A DNA stretch of 16,350 nt from B1SED10-225 sp964501415 (GTDB lineage: Bacteria; Bacillota_I; Bacilli_A; Izemoplasmatales; Izemoplasmataceae). The stretch covers positions 1 through 16,350 of the forward strand of contig CAZCSL010000029.1 of NCBI GenBank assembly GCA_964501415.1. The letters run 5' to 3'. Positions 5,616 to 13,487 of this stretch are shown here, one piece after another. Made by a program: the position numbers and the translations under genes. Under the pieces are notes generated by a model. That model worked only from the letters and a program-made list of their open reading frames with translations. It was not told where the DNA came from and searched no databases. How positions within the stretch are numbered: position 1 is the first letter of the stretch; each line of letters starts with the position of its first letter.

Positions 5616-8009
5616 ATGTATACAACCAAAGATAAAGTTATCGCTACACTAAAAGCCATCGCCTCAGCAAGCATATGGGGGCTTGGTCAACTGTTTAATA
5701 GACAATGGGGAAAAGCGCTACTTTTTTTTCTTGTTTTTGCCCTTTTAATTTTTGTAGAGACAACCGAAGTGTCGACTACCCGTGATGAAGAAGACAACTT
5801 TACGGGCGTTGAATTTTATTCACCATATACCTATGAGTTTGATTTTTACGATCTAATTCCTGGCGGTGACATGACCTTTGAAACTTCAGAAGGTCATCTT
5901 TATGAGTACTATTATTTAGCCAGTTTTGGTGAATATGATTCAACTGAAATCTTACATTACGCCGCAGAACTAAACGGCATCACTTTTGATGAAGATGCCT
6001 TTACTTTTATCAATGAAGAAGGCTCGGCCATTGCACCAGAAGGTAACATTGAGTTCTCGCCTGAGGATTTATATCAGTATTTAGGCAAGCGCCTGCGAAC
6101 CTTAGATGAAAATTTAAACCTTGAAGCGTATGAAGATAAGGCTGAAGAGATTGCCTATGAGGAAATCGAATCATTGACGGAGCGGTCTTATAATTATTTG
6201 ATCGATCGAATGTTTAATACCGATCAAGAAGCGCAAGAACGCGTAGATCTAAAAGCCCTTGAACTGGCTGAACAAGCCTTGATTGACCAAGGCGAAGACC
6301 CTGATGCAGAAAACTTCTCTGTGATGGTTGATGATTATTTGGCAGATAACCTGTTTATGCTGCGTCAAGAAGCCTCAGATATCGTTTTTGATGATTATTA
6401 TGAGGAAATGAAAGACCCACACTATGAACAAGAATTTAACAGACAACGTCGTCTTTATTTTAATAGAGAGTATAATAAAGCTTTAAATAGCTTTTATGAA
6501 GACTTGTTATTAGAAGATGATGATATCAAAGCCTTTCAAGCATCCCTTAGAGGTGGGGCAGGCAGTAGAGATAGATATGGTAACGATGCTTATAACAAGA
6601 TGCTTGTGCATATTTATTTTGCCTACAATGAAGACCGCCAACAACACTTTGTAGAAACGTTTGATAATACATACTATAATAACCGTGGTTTTTTCATAAG
6701 GGGCCTTTGGGGTGTTTTAACTTTAGGAGAGACGCCTCAACGCTCTTTAACAGACCACAATGCCTTTGGCTTTTTATTGCCTGATCCTTACGAATCTAGA
6801 ACCATTGAACTTGCCGGGCATCACTCAACCCAGCTACTTTTAACGGGTATTATTTCAACCTTGCTGTTGTCGTATTTTGCAATCATCTGGGTATGGAATA
6901 TCAAGGATGCCTATAAAACGGCCTTGGTGATTCGCGCTGAGAAAAAGGTGCCAAATCAAAAACAATACTTCAAAGAACTATATGAAAACTCCTTTGAATA
7001 CATTGTCTTAATGCCCGCGCTATTCTTAGTTACCTTTATTTCCTTGATGCCAATCCTATTTGGTATGTTTGTGGCATTCACCAATTATAACGCTGAGAAC
7101 CTACCGCCTGGACAATTGGTACAGTGGGTGGGCCTAGATAACTTCCGTGCCATCTTTACTTTATCCAGAGATGGAGGCATGCCTTTTGGTGAAATGTTCT
7201 TTAGAGTTTTCTTATGGACCGTAATTTGGGCAACGGGTACAACCATCACGGTGTTTTTTGGCGGGTTGTTCCAAGCGGTTATTCTCAATAATAAACGCGT
7301 GGTATTTAGAAAAGCCTGGCGTGGTTTATTGATTCTACCTTGGGCCGTACCAGCGTTGATTTCACAAATGATCTTTAGGGTGATGTTTCAAGATAGCGGC
7401 TATATTAACCGTGTCTTAAGTGAAACGTTTATCTATGATTTCTTAACTGAACGAGGGATGCTCGGACGCGCACCCGCAGAGGTGGGTGAAGGTTTAGACC
7501 GCTTACTCTATTTTGGTAACCAAAACATCCAGTGGCTTAGTAATTCTGCTAACCCGTGGTTTGTAAGAATCTTCTTAATCATCTTAAACATATGGTTAGG
7601 CTTCCCCTTCTTTATGGCCTTGATGACAGGGGTTATGACTTCAATCAATAAAAACCTCTACGAAGCCGCGGCCATTGATGGGGCTACCAACTTCCAACAA
7701 TTTAAGTTTATTACCTTACCGCTTGTCTTAGTCGCAACCTCACCGCTTTTGATTATGACGTTTGCGATGAACTTCAATAACTTTGGTATGATTTACTTTA
7801 TCACTGGAGGTGGTCCGGGTGGCTCCTTTAGTACCGCTTATGCCGGCCATACCGATATTCTCATCTCCTGGATATATAAATTGACCACCGATCAAACGAT
7901 TCGTTGGTACTCCATGGCCAGTGTTTTCTCCATATTGATATTCTTGATCATTGGTACGGTTTCTGCGTGGAACTTTATGCGTACACGTGCCTTTAAGGAG
8001 GATATGTAA
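5616..8009 (+). CDS. malF: Maltodextrin ABC transporter permease MalF with large extracellular insertion
   Basis: Inner subunit of the maltodextrin importer, 797 aa against roughly 430-520 for common MalF proteins. A first helix (about 33-48) follows the segment GLGQLFNRQ. Residues 49-405 then form a long acidic, helix-rich region, predicted outside by topology. A second helix (406-427) and a short cytoplasmic basic stretch lead into the normal permease core from 461, with helices near 461-488, 530-556, 568-588, 650-672, 700-720 and 765-785. The EAA loop that contacts the ATPase is EAAAIDGA (683-690). The start has AAGGA 9 nt upstream and an in-frame stop just before it. The gene ends one base before malG. 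The insertion differs in position from the E. coli MalF P2 loop (between helices 3 and 4). It may dock MalE or the PUD protein; that is inference. The permease call is certain. Confidence 0.93.
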   Translation: MYTTKDKVIATLKAIASASIWGLGQLFNRQWGKALLFFLVFALLIFVETTEVSTTRDEEDNFTGVEFYSPYTYEFDFYDLIPGGDMTFETSEGHLYEYYYLASFGEYDSTEILHYAAELNGITFDEDAFTFINEEGSAIAPEGNIEFSPEDLYQYLGKRLRTLDENLNLEAYEDKAEEIAYEEIESLTERSYNYLIDRMFNTDQEAQERVDLKALELAEQALIDQGEDPDAENFSVMVDDYLADNLFMLRQEASDIVFDDYYEEMKDPHYEQEFNRQRRLYFNREYNKALNSFYEDLLLEDDDIKAFQASLRGGAGSRDRYGNDAYNKMLVHIYFAYNEDRQQHFVETFDNTYYNNRGFFIRGLWGVLTLGETPQRSLTDHNAFGFLLPDPYESRTIELAGHHSTQLLLTGIISTLLLSYFAIIWVWNIKDAYKTALVIRAEKKVPNQKQYFKELYENSFEYIVLMPALFLVTFISLMPILFGMFVAFTNYNAENLPPGQLVQWVGLDNFRAIFTLSRDGGMPFGEMFFRVFLWTVIWATGTTITVFFGGLFQAVILNNKRVVFRKAWRGLLILPWAVPALISQMIFRVMFQDSGYINRVLSETFIYDFLTERGMLGRAPAEVGEGLDRLLYFGNQNIQWLSNSANPWFVRIFLIILNIWLGFPFFMALMTGVMTSINKNLYEAAAIDGATNFQQFKFITLPLVLVATSPLLIMTFAMNFNNFGMIYFITGGGPGGSFSTAYAGHTDILISWIYKLTTDQTIRWYSMASVFSILIFLIIGTVSAWNFMRTRAFKEDM

Positions 8010-8010
8010 A

Positions 8011-9078
8011 ATGAACTTTCTCTTATTGTTTGGCGTCATGCTTGTGTTGATTTTACTGTTTACCAATCAAAGCTTGACCGTTTCGGTTGCCGAACGCAAA
8101 GGTTATAAAGGTATTTTACCGGGCTTGATTGGTTTTATCCCTGGGCTTGGTATGTATTATTACATCAAAGTTAAAAAATCTCGACGCAATATAGCCAAAG
8201 GTTCCTTAAAACACATATTCTCTCCTTCCAATATTTTTGGAACCTTGGTTATTTACAGCGAACTCGTGCTTTTAGGCTTTATTGTGCTCGTGCCCATCGT
8301 CTATGTTATAGGGGCCTCACTATCTCCTTTAAGTGGTCTGCCTAGAACGATTTGGCCCGATGAGCCAACGCTTAGAAATTTCCGCTTTCTACTTAGCGGG
8401 TCGGGTGAGTTTGCTGGTCAAGAAAGAACCACTGAGTTTACTTCATGGTACTGGAACACCTTACAAATTGCCTTCTTCACGATGGTGTTTGCCGTCTTGT
8501 TTATAACGGGCACTGCTTATGTCTTTTCTCGCTATAAATTTAAAGGTAAAAAAATGGGGCTTTTGTTCATCTTGGTATTGCAGATGTTCCCAAGTTTCTT
8601 AGCCTTGATTGCGCTATTTACCTTATTCCATACCTTTGGTCTACTAGACCAACCCCTGGCTTTGGTGGTGGTTTATACCGCAGGGGCTATTCCCTTTAAC
8701 GTATGGTTAATCAAGGGATACTTACAAAGCATCCCCAAAGAACTGGATGAATCCGCCAAAATCGATGGCGCCTCAAAACTGACGATTTTCTTTAGAATCA
8801 TATTGCCCCTTTCATTGCCGATTATTGGCTTTGTGGCGGTTACACAATTTATGGCCCCATGGATGGATTATATTTTGCCATCTTTCCTCATTATCACGCA
8901 GGAAAACTGGACGCTTGCGGTGGGCATATTTAGCTTCATTGAGGATGGTAGTCAAAACCTAAACTATCCGGCTTTTGCCGCATCAGCTTTAATGGTAGCT
9001 TTCCCAATTACAGTCTTGTATATCGTATTCCAACGCTACTTAATAGAAGGTATTACCGCTGGGGCTAATAAAGGTTAG
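8011..9078 (+). CDS. malG: Maltodextrin ABC transporter permease MalG
   Basis: Second membrane subunit of the importer, 355 aa. The binding-protein-dependent permease core spans about 80-345, with the EAA loop ESAKIDGA (247-254) that couples to the ATPase. The N-terminus is longer than in typical MalG (about 280 aa): a first helix (2-19), then PGLIGFIPGLGMYYY (37-51), then a basic linker before the usual first core helix (78-102). The frame stays open 20 codons upstream into malF, but ATG 8011 is the better start because AAGGAGG (7995-8001) lies 9 nt before it and the hydrophobic N-terminus begins there. Spacing to malF is one base. It ends in TAG, the only non-TAA stop in the window, and is followed by a terminator. 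No ATPase gene follows, so an MsmX/MalK-type ATPase must come from elsewhere. Confidence 0.93.
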   Translation: MNFLLLFGVMLVLILLFTNQSLTVSVAERKGYKGILPGLIGFIPGLGMYYYIKVKKSRRNIAKGSLKHIFSPSNIFGTLVIYSELVLLGFIVLVPIVYVIGASLSPLSGLPRTIWPDEPTLRNFRFLLSGSGEFAGQERTTEFTSWYWNTLQIAFFTMVFAVLFITGTAYVFSRYKFKGKKMGLLFILVLQMFPSFLALIALFTLFHTFGLLDQPLALVVVYTAGAIPFNVWLIKGYLQSIPKELDESAKIDGASKLTIFFRIILPLSLPIIGFVAVTQFMAPWMDYILPSFLIITQENWTLAVGIFSFIEDGSQNLNYPAFAASALMVAFPITVLYIVFQRYLIEGITAGANKG

Positions 9079-9105
9079 AGGCTGAAAATTAATATTAAAC
9101 ACCTT

Positions 9106-9145
9106 AAGTACCGTCACTGAAAAGTGGTGGTACTTTTTTATTTTT
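9106..9145 (+). terminator. Rho-independent terminator of the malEFG operon
   Basis: AAGTACCGTCAC (9106-9117) pairs with GTGGTGGTACTT (9124-9135), with one weak position, around the loop TGAAAA. A run of T broken by a single A (9134-9145) follows. It lies 28 nt after the malG stop and closes the transporter operon. Confidence 0.85.
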
Positions 9146-9157
9146 GATTGTCTTACT

Positions 9158-9186
9158 TTGTATATTAACACTAATTGCAATATAAT
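9158..9186 (+). promoter_or_regulatory. Candidate promoter P1 for the Sel1-repeat gene
   Basis: TTGTAT (9158-9163) and a perfect TATAAT (9181-9186) are 17 nt apart, directly after the preceding terminator. Transcription would begin near 9193, giving a leader of about 140 nt before the GTG start. Confidence 0.6.
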
Positions 9187-9205
9187 ATTTAACTACAATT
9201 ATGGC

Positions 9206-9235
9206 TTGCCAATGCTTTATTAGTTATGTTATTAT
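9206..9235 (+). promoter_or_regulatory. Candidate promoter P2 for the Sel1-repeat gene
   Basis: TTGCCA (9206-9211) and TATTAT (9230-9235) are 18 nt apart. It would start near 9242, about 95 nt before the GTG. It is weaker than P1 in its -10 box, and only one of the two may be real. Confidence 0.4.
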
Positions 9236-9263
9236 GGAAAACCAAAAAAATCCATATAAAATG

Positions 9264-9287
9264 AGCACGTTTTTGAACGTGTTTTTT
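9264..9287 (+). terminator. Terminator-like hairpin in the leader of the Sel1-repeat gene
   Basis: CACGTT (9266-9271) pairs with AACGTG (9276-9281) around TTTG. The stem can be extended by two pairs at the base, one of them G-U, and six T follow (9282-9287). It lies downstream of both candidate promoters and upstream of the gene, so it would act as an attenuator or end a short RNA of roughly 45-95 nt. The stem is short and partial readthrough is likely. Confidence 0.5.
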
Positions 9288-9304
9288 AATGTATTGCCTC
9301 CAGA

Positions 9305-9325
9305 CCTTTATAACAGACATAAAGG
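9305..9325 (+). promoter_or_regulatory. Hairpin pairing with the ribosome binding site of the Sel1-repeat gene
   Basis: CCTTTAT (9305-9311) is exactly complementary to ATAAAGG (9319-9325) across a 7-nt loop. The 3' arm contains most of the Shine-Dalgarno AAAGGAG (9321-9327), which stands 8 nt before the GTG at 9336. When formed, the hairpin would hide the ribosome binding site, a layout seen in translational switches and RNA thermometers. It is A-T-rich and so would be only moderately stable. Confidence 0.45.
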
Positions 9326-9335
9326 AGAGATTTAA

Positions 9336-11579
9336 GTGCGAGAGATTAAAGATTTATTAGAAAAAGAACGATTTGAAGAGGCCGTTGAAAAACTTGATCA
9401 ATCAATCGAAGCAGACCCGATGGATGAGATTAGCTGGTATTATAAGCTTCTCGCCAAACACGGTCTTAAGGATGAAGAAGCGCTAATGGATAATCTGCAC
9501 ATTATGCGTGATCCAATCTTTATCATTGTCTCACATCATTTAAAATATACGCAAGAATTAAAGGACAAACGAGAACACATCGAAGGGATTATACAAGAAA
9601 CGTTGTTACCTAAAATTAAGAAGGGGGATAATCTTGCCTTAGCAAAGGCACTGAAATTCCCATGGCTTTTGAGTGATGAAGTCAAAAACATGGACTGGAT
9701 TAAAAATACTTTAGATGAAAAAAATTACGATTTATTGAGTTTCGCGGGGTTTAAAGCCTATAAATCAAAGCAATTCGACCTTGCGCTAACATGTTTGGAA
9801 AAATCATGGGCCCTCAAGAAATCTGATCGAACCGCTTATTACCTGTATTTGGTACATAAAGAATTAGAAGATTATGAAAAAGCCATTAAATTCTTAGAGA
9901 TAGCATCCGAAAATGGCTTCTTAGATGCTATGTTTGATTATGGTGTAGAACTTAGCAACGGCAATATTATTGAAGAAGATGAAGATAAAGCCAAACAATT
10001 GTGGCGAAATGCTGCTAATAAAGATCATCCTTATGCCTGCTTATTTACATCTATTCACGAAACGGATGAATTTAAAGCAACCTTCTTACGAATTGGAGCT
10101 TTAAATGGGGTCTCGATGTGTCAATATAAATATGCACAATTGTCTGAAGTTAAAAATGATCCCTTTAAATATTATGGTTGGAACGCCTTAGCCTATTATG
10201 TCAATGATGATGACGATGCGGCCCTTGCGATTGCAACTATGCTTTATGAGGGTGAGCACGGCGTCGAAGATAAAGAAAAAGCTCTTAAAATTTTGCAAGA
10301 ATTGGCAAAAAAAGGTCATCTTGAAGGCATGGCTGAATATGGTTTTCGTAAAGTTTTTGATGAAAATGATACGGATGAAGAAAGTATTTCATACTTAAAA
10401 AAAGCCGCTGAAGCTTCAAATTTGAAGGCTGTATATTTTTATGCACGCTGGTTGGAAAAAGAAAAAGGCGATAAAGAACAAGCCATTAAGTATTATGAAA
10501 AGGCCGTTGAGCTAGGCTATGATGCTGCGCAAAATGACCTTTACGCCTTAAGAGATAAGACCCCACACCAGAAACTTGAGCTTTTAGCAACAGATATTGA
10601 GATTATCGAGAATAATCAAGAAAAGCTTGAGGATATAGAAGCCAAGAAACGATCAAATTATAAATCTTACTTAGAGATAAAGACAGAAAGTTTTTTTGAT
10701 AAAAAGATGAAGATTCACCTAATGATAACGAAATTATTTTATCTAATCGGTATTATTGCTGCTAGCGTTATTATGTTTGTATTAAACGAGGGTTTTTTAA
10801 CAGAAGAAGGAATAACACACAGTTTATGGCAATATATCACTATTTATGGCTTGGTTGCTATATTTGCTGCATTGTGCTTTTATGTAATAACCAAGTTAGA
10901 TGAAATGTGGAAATTTGAGATGGAATCAGAAACGGTAGTATCTACGTATTTTGTCAAAAATATTATCACAACCGTTGTGGCTATAGGGCTTATCTTTGCA
11001 ATTGAGTACATTCTTATGCCGCGAGCGGAAAGTACCAATTTACTTGATATGGTTTTTTATGGTGCCAGTTCGGGTTCGGCTATAGTTATTATGGCTATGT
11101 GGTTTAGGGCTGTTGGATTAATATATAGAAGTGACATGGCTAGAAAAGTTTTAAAATCGAAAGCGTTGAAAAATTTTAAAGAAGAACTGCAAAATGAATA
11201 TGATCAAGCCCTAGAAAAATACCTAAAAGAGGATAATGAAGTCATTGAGATAATCGAACAGACCAATGACGCCATAGAACGCGTTAAATCAAATGATATC
11301 TTACCAGATAAATTTAAAGAAAAAGGGCCTGTATTTACCATGCTTGCTTACTTTGAAGATGCTCGGGTAGAAACCATCAAAGAAGCGATAAATTTATATG
11401 TCAAAGAGTTAAAAGAAGAGCATTTCCAAGATGAAGTTCTTAAAGAACAAAAACGAGCAACCGCAGCGAGTCAGCGGTTGGCAGATACCCAAGAAGAGAT
11501 GGCGCAGGAACAAAGACGCTCTAATCGCCAAGTTGAACGTGATATTTCTTCTATTAGTAATGATTTTAAAAACCGCTAA
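9336..11579 (+). CDS. Sel1/TPR-repeat membrane protein with C-terminal coiled coil, function unknown
   Basis: A 747-aa protein with no signal peptide and no recognisable catalytic domain. Residues 1-410 are helical repeats. TPR-like pairs appear near 1-25 and 135-190, and Sel1-like repeats near 196-230, 292-328, 330-363 and 364-398 (pattern A..YA..Y..G....D...A..YY.KA...G). A short coiled coil (about 418-440) precedes four predicted helices (about 463-484, 497-516, 541-560, 573-592). A long charged C-terminal tail (600-735) looks coiled-coil and ends in a Gln/Arg/Glu-rich stretch. Repeats and tail would both face the cytoplasm. GTG 9336 is chosen because AAAGGAG lies 8 nt upstream and an in-frame TAA immediately precedes it. 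It has its own leader and terminator, so it is probably not part of the sugar operon. It is likely a scaffold or signalling protein. Repeat type is fairly sure; role is unknown. Confidence 0.8.
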   Translation: MREIKDLLEKERFEEAVEKLDQSIEADPMDEISWYYKLLAKHGLKDEEALMDNLHIMRDPIFIIVSHHLKYTQELKDKREHIEGIIQETLLPKIKKGDNLALAKALKFPWLLSDEVKNMDWIKNTLDEKNYDLLSFAGFKAYKSKQFDLALTCLEKSWALKKSDRTAYYLYLVHKELEDYEKAIKFLEIASENGFLDAMFDYGVELSNGNIIEEDEDKAKQLWRNAANKDHPYACLFTSIHETDEFKATFLRIGALNGVSMCQYKYAQLSEVKNDPFKYYGWNALAYYVNDDDDAALAIATMLYEGEHGVEDKEKALKILQELAKKGHLEGMAEYGFRKVFDENDTDEESISYLKKAAEASNLKAVYFYARWLEKEKGDKEQAIKYYEKAVELGYDAAQNDLYALRDKTPHQKLELLATDIEIIENNQEKLEDIEAKKRSNYKSYLEIKTESFFDKKMKIHLMITKLFYLIGIIAASVIMFVLNEGFLTEEGITHSLWQYITIYGLVAIFAALCFYVITKLDEMWKFEMESETVVSTYFVKNIITTVVAIGLIFAIEYILMPRAESTNLLDMVFYGASSGSAIVIMAMWFRAVGLIYRSDMARKVLKSKALKNFKEELQNEYDQALEKYLKEDNEVIEIIEQTNDAIERVKSNDILPDKFKEKGPVFTMLAYFEDARVETIKEAINLYVKELKEEHFQDEVLKEQKRATAASQRLADTQEEMAQEQRRSNRQVERDISSISNDFKNR

Positions 11580-11595
11580 TCGATTCTAATACAAT

Positions 11596-11635
11596 AAAAA
11601 ACGCTTATCCGATTGTGGATAAGCGTTTTTTTTAT
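11596..11635. terminator. Bidirectional terminator between convergent genes
   Basis: AAAAACGCTTATCC (11596-11609, 11610 included) pairs with its exact complement at 11617-11630 around the 6-nt loop GATTGT, with T runs on the 3' side of both strands. It lies between the converging Sel1-repeat gene and the neopullulanase gene. The minus-strand stop codon (11632-11634) sits at its edge, so it can serve both. Confidence 0.9.
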
Positions 11636-13473
11636 CGTTTCAATATCATAAAGTCATAAGCATCTAAGGTAACACTTTTGCCTAAGGTAATCTTTTTGTC
11701 AAACCACACGTTCTTTAAATCTTTATTGATATAGTCTTTGGGGAGACTAAAAGAAGCACACTGTGGTTGGGTGTTAAATATGAATAACAAGTTTTCTTTT
11801 TCAAACATCAGCAATTGTCTATTAGGTCTTAAATGCCAATTAAAATCGACCGATTTAAAGGCATCGTATGTTTTTCTTAAGTTAATTAAACGCTTCATAA
11901 AGGTTTGTAAATCTTTGTTTTGTTTGGCTTCATCCCAAGGCATACACTTGCGGTTATCGGGGTCATGGCCACCGTTTAGGCCAATCTCGCCGCCATAATA
12001 AACCGACGGTGACCCAGGGAAGGCAAACATAAATAAATAAGCAAGCTTGGCGCGTCTTACATCTTTATCACAAATGGTTAAAATACGCGCCGTATCATGG
12101 GAGTCTACCAAATTGTACATCGCTTTTAATACCGGGTCTGGATAAGAAGTCAACACCTGATTGATGCGTTTGATAAACGCGTGGGCATCATTGGACTCAA
12201 AATCAGGATGGGCCCCAAAGTATTGCCATATCGGAAACAAAATCTCATAATTCATGATGGCATCGTATTGATCGCCCATCAACCAAGGCGTGGCATTGTC
12301 CCAATTTTCACCCACGATGTAGGCGTCTTTGTTTATCGATTTAACCAAGTCTCTAAAGCGGCGCCAAAAGGCATGCGGTATTTCATTAGAGACATCTAAA
12401 CGCCATCCATCAATATTGAATTCTTTAGTCCAGTAAGTCGTCACATCAAGCAAGTGCTTTTGCATCGTTTCATCCATAGTATTGATCTTTGGCATGAACG
12501 GTGTGAAGGCAAAGGTTTCGTAGTTCAAGTTTTCAGGATGTTCAAACAGCTTTTTTAGCGTTTTTTTATCTTTTTTTCTCAGTTCATCCAATGACACAGG
12601 TAACAGAGGTTTGTCGGGGTCTTTGACAAAGAAGCTATTAAAGTAGGGACTCTTCTTACCCTTTTCAACCACATCCAAGAAGTAGGGATGTTCCAAACCG
12701 GTATGATTGAAAACCGCATCCAGCATGATTTTAATCCCGCGTTTATGCGCTTGTTCAACTAGATTTTTAAGATCTGCTTTAGTTCCAAAGCTCGGGTCTA
12801 TTTCAAAGTAATCGATGGTGTCATACTTATGCTCCGTGCCTGCGTGGAATATCGGATTAAGATAAATGCCCGTATAGCCCATGGCTTTAATGTAATCTAA
12901 TTTTTCCGTAATGCCGGCTAAATCGCCGCCAAACCGGTCTTGGTTAGATACGTTATCCGTACTGTCCCAAGGCTTGACATTGTTAGGGTTAATCGAAGCA
13001 TCTTTGTTGTTGAAGCGGGCTGGAAAGATGCTATACCAAACTTGTTCTTCACTCCACTTCGGGGCTTTGAACCTATCTTCATCATTTAAGTAAGGAAAAT
13101 TAAAGTAATTAAACAAGTTATATCTAAGGTTTGGTGATTGTTTTAAATCGATAAATTCCCTTGAGCCAAATAAATACCGATCATCAATTAAGAAGGCATA
13201 TTTCATGCGCTTAAAGGTTGGCTTGACGTCAATGAAAAAGAAATCAAAGCCATCCGTTTGGTATTTTTTGGTCATCAAAGCGCCATCTTCAAAAGGCTGC
13301 CAAGCATGCCCGTCACTAGCGGGGTGTTTTTTATATAAGAAGGGATCTCCGTAGATTAGTTTAACGTTATCGGTCGTATCTTGTGTGGTGCGCAGGCGTA
13401 TATGAAGTGACTCTTTGTCTGCCATATACGCCATGGCTGATTTTGCTTCGTGGTGTAGATGATGTCTATCCAT
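11632..13473 (-). CDS. Cytoplasmic neopullulanase/cyclomaltodextrinase (GH13_20-like)
   Basis: A 613-aa GH13 enzyme without signal peptide or membrane helix, so it acts in the cytoplasm on imported maltodextrins, cyclodextrins or pullulan fragments. Residues 1-125 match the CBM34-type N-terminal domain of this group. The catalytic barrel shows region I DAVFNH (252-257), region V MPKIN (327-331; family form MPKLN), region II GWRLDVSNE with nucleophile D360, region III VGENWD with acid/base E389, and region IV DSHD with D460. A C-terminal beta domain follows. Length is normal for the family (about 580-620). The start is supported by GGAGG 5 nt upstream. It lies 14 nt downstream of the pullulanase gene, so the two form one operon. 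It contains many more lysines than the exported proteins here. Neopullulanase, cyclomaltodextrinase and maltogenic amylase cannot be told apart by sequence. Confidence 0.92.
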   Translation of the reverse strand: MDRHHLHHEAKSAMAYMADKESLHIRLRTTQDTTDNVKLIYGDPFLYKKHPASDGHAWQPFEDGALMTKKYQTDGFDFFFIDVKPTFKRMKYAFLIDDRYLFGSREFIDLKQSPNLRYNLFNYFNFPYLNDEDRFKAPKWSEEQVWYSIFPARFNNKDASINPNNVKPWDSTDNVSNQDRFGGDLAGITEKLDYIKAMGYTGIYLNPIFHAGTEHKYDTIDYFEIDPSFGTKADLKNLVEQAHKRGIKIMLDAVFNHTGLEHPYFLDVVEKGKKSPYFNSFFVKDPDKPLLPVSLDELRKKDKKTLKKLFEHPENLNYETFAFTPFMPKINTMDETMQKHLLDVTTYWTKEFNIDGWRLDVSNEIPHAFWRRFRDLVKSINKDAYIVGENWDNATPWLMGDQYDAIMNYEILFPIWQYFGAHPDFESNDAHAFIKRINQVLTSYPDPVLKAMYNLVDSHDTARILTICDKDVRRAKLAYLFMFAFPGSPSVYYGGEIGLNGGHDPDNRKCMPWDEAKQNKDLQTFMKRLINLRKTYDAFKSVDFNWHLRPNRQLLMFEKENLLFIFNTQPQCASFSLPKDYINKDLKNVWFDKKITLGKSVTLDAYDFMILKR

Positions 13474-13487
13474 AAAAGCCTCCAGAC

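Noticed and set aside
7951..8010. An in-frame upstream start for malG, giving 375 aa
   Set aside because: It would overlap malF by 59 nt with no ribosome binding site, while ATG 8011 has AAGGAGG at ideal spacing and begins a hydrophobic helix.
7740..8066. Minus-strand open frame spanning the malF-malG junction
   Set aside because: Antisense to two conserved permease genes, with no domain and no ribosome binding site.
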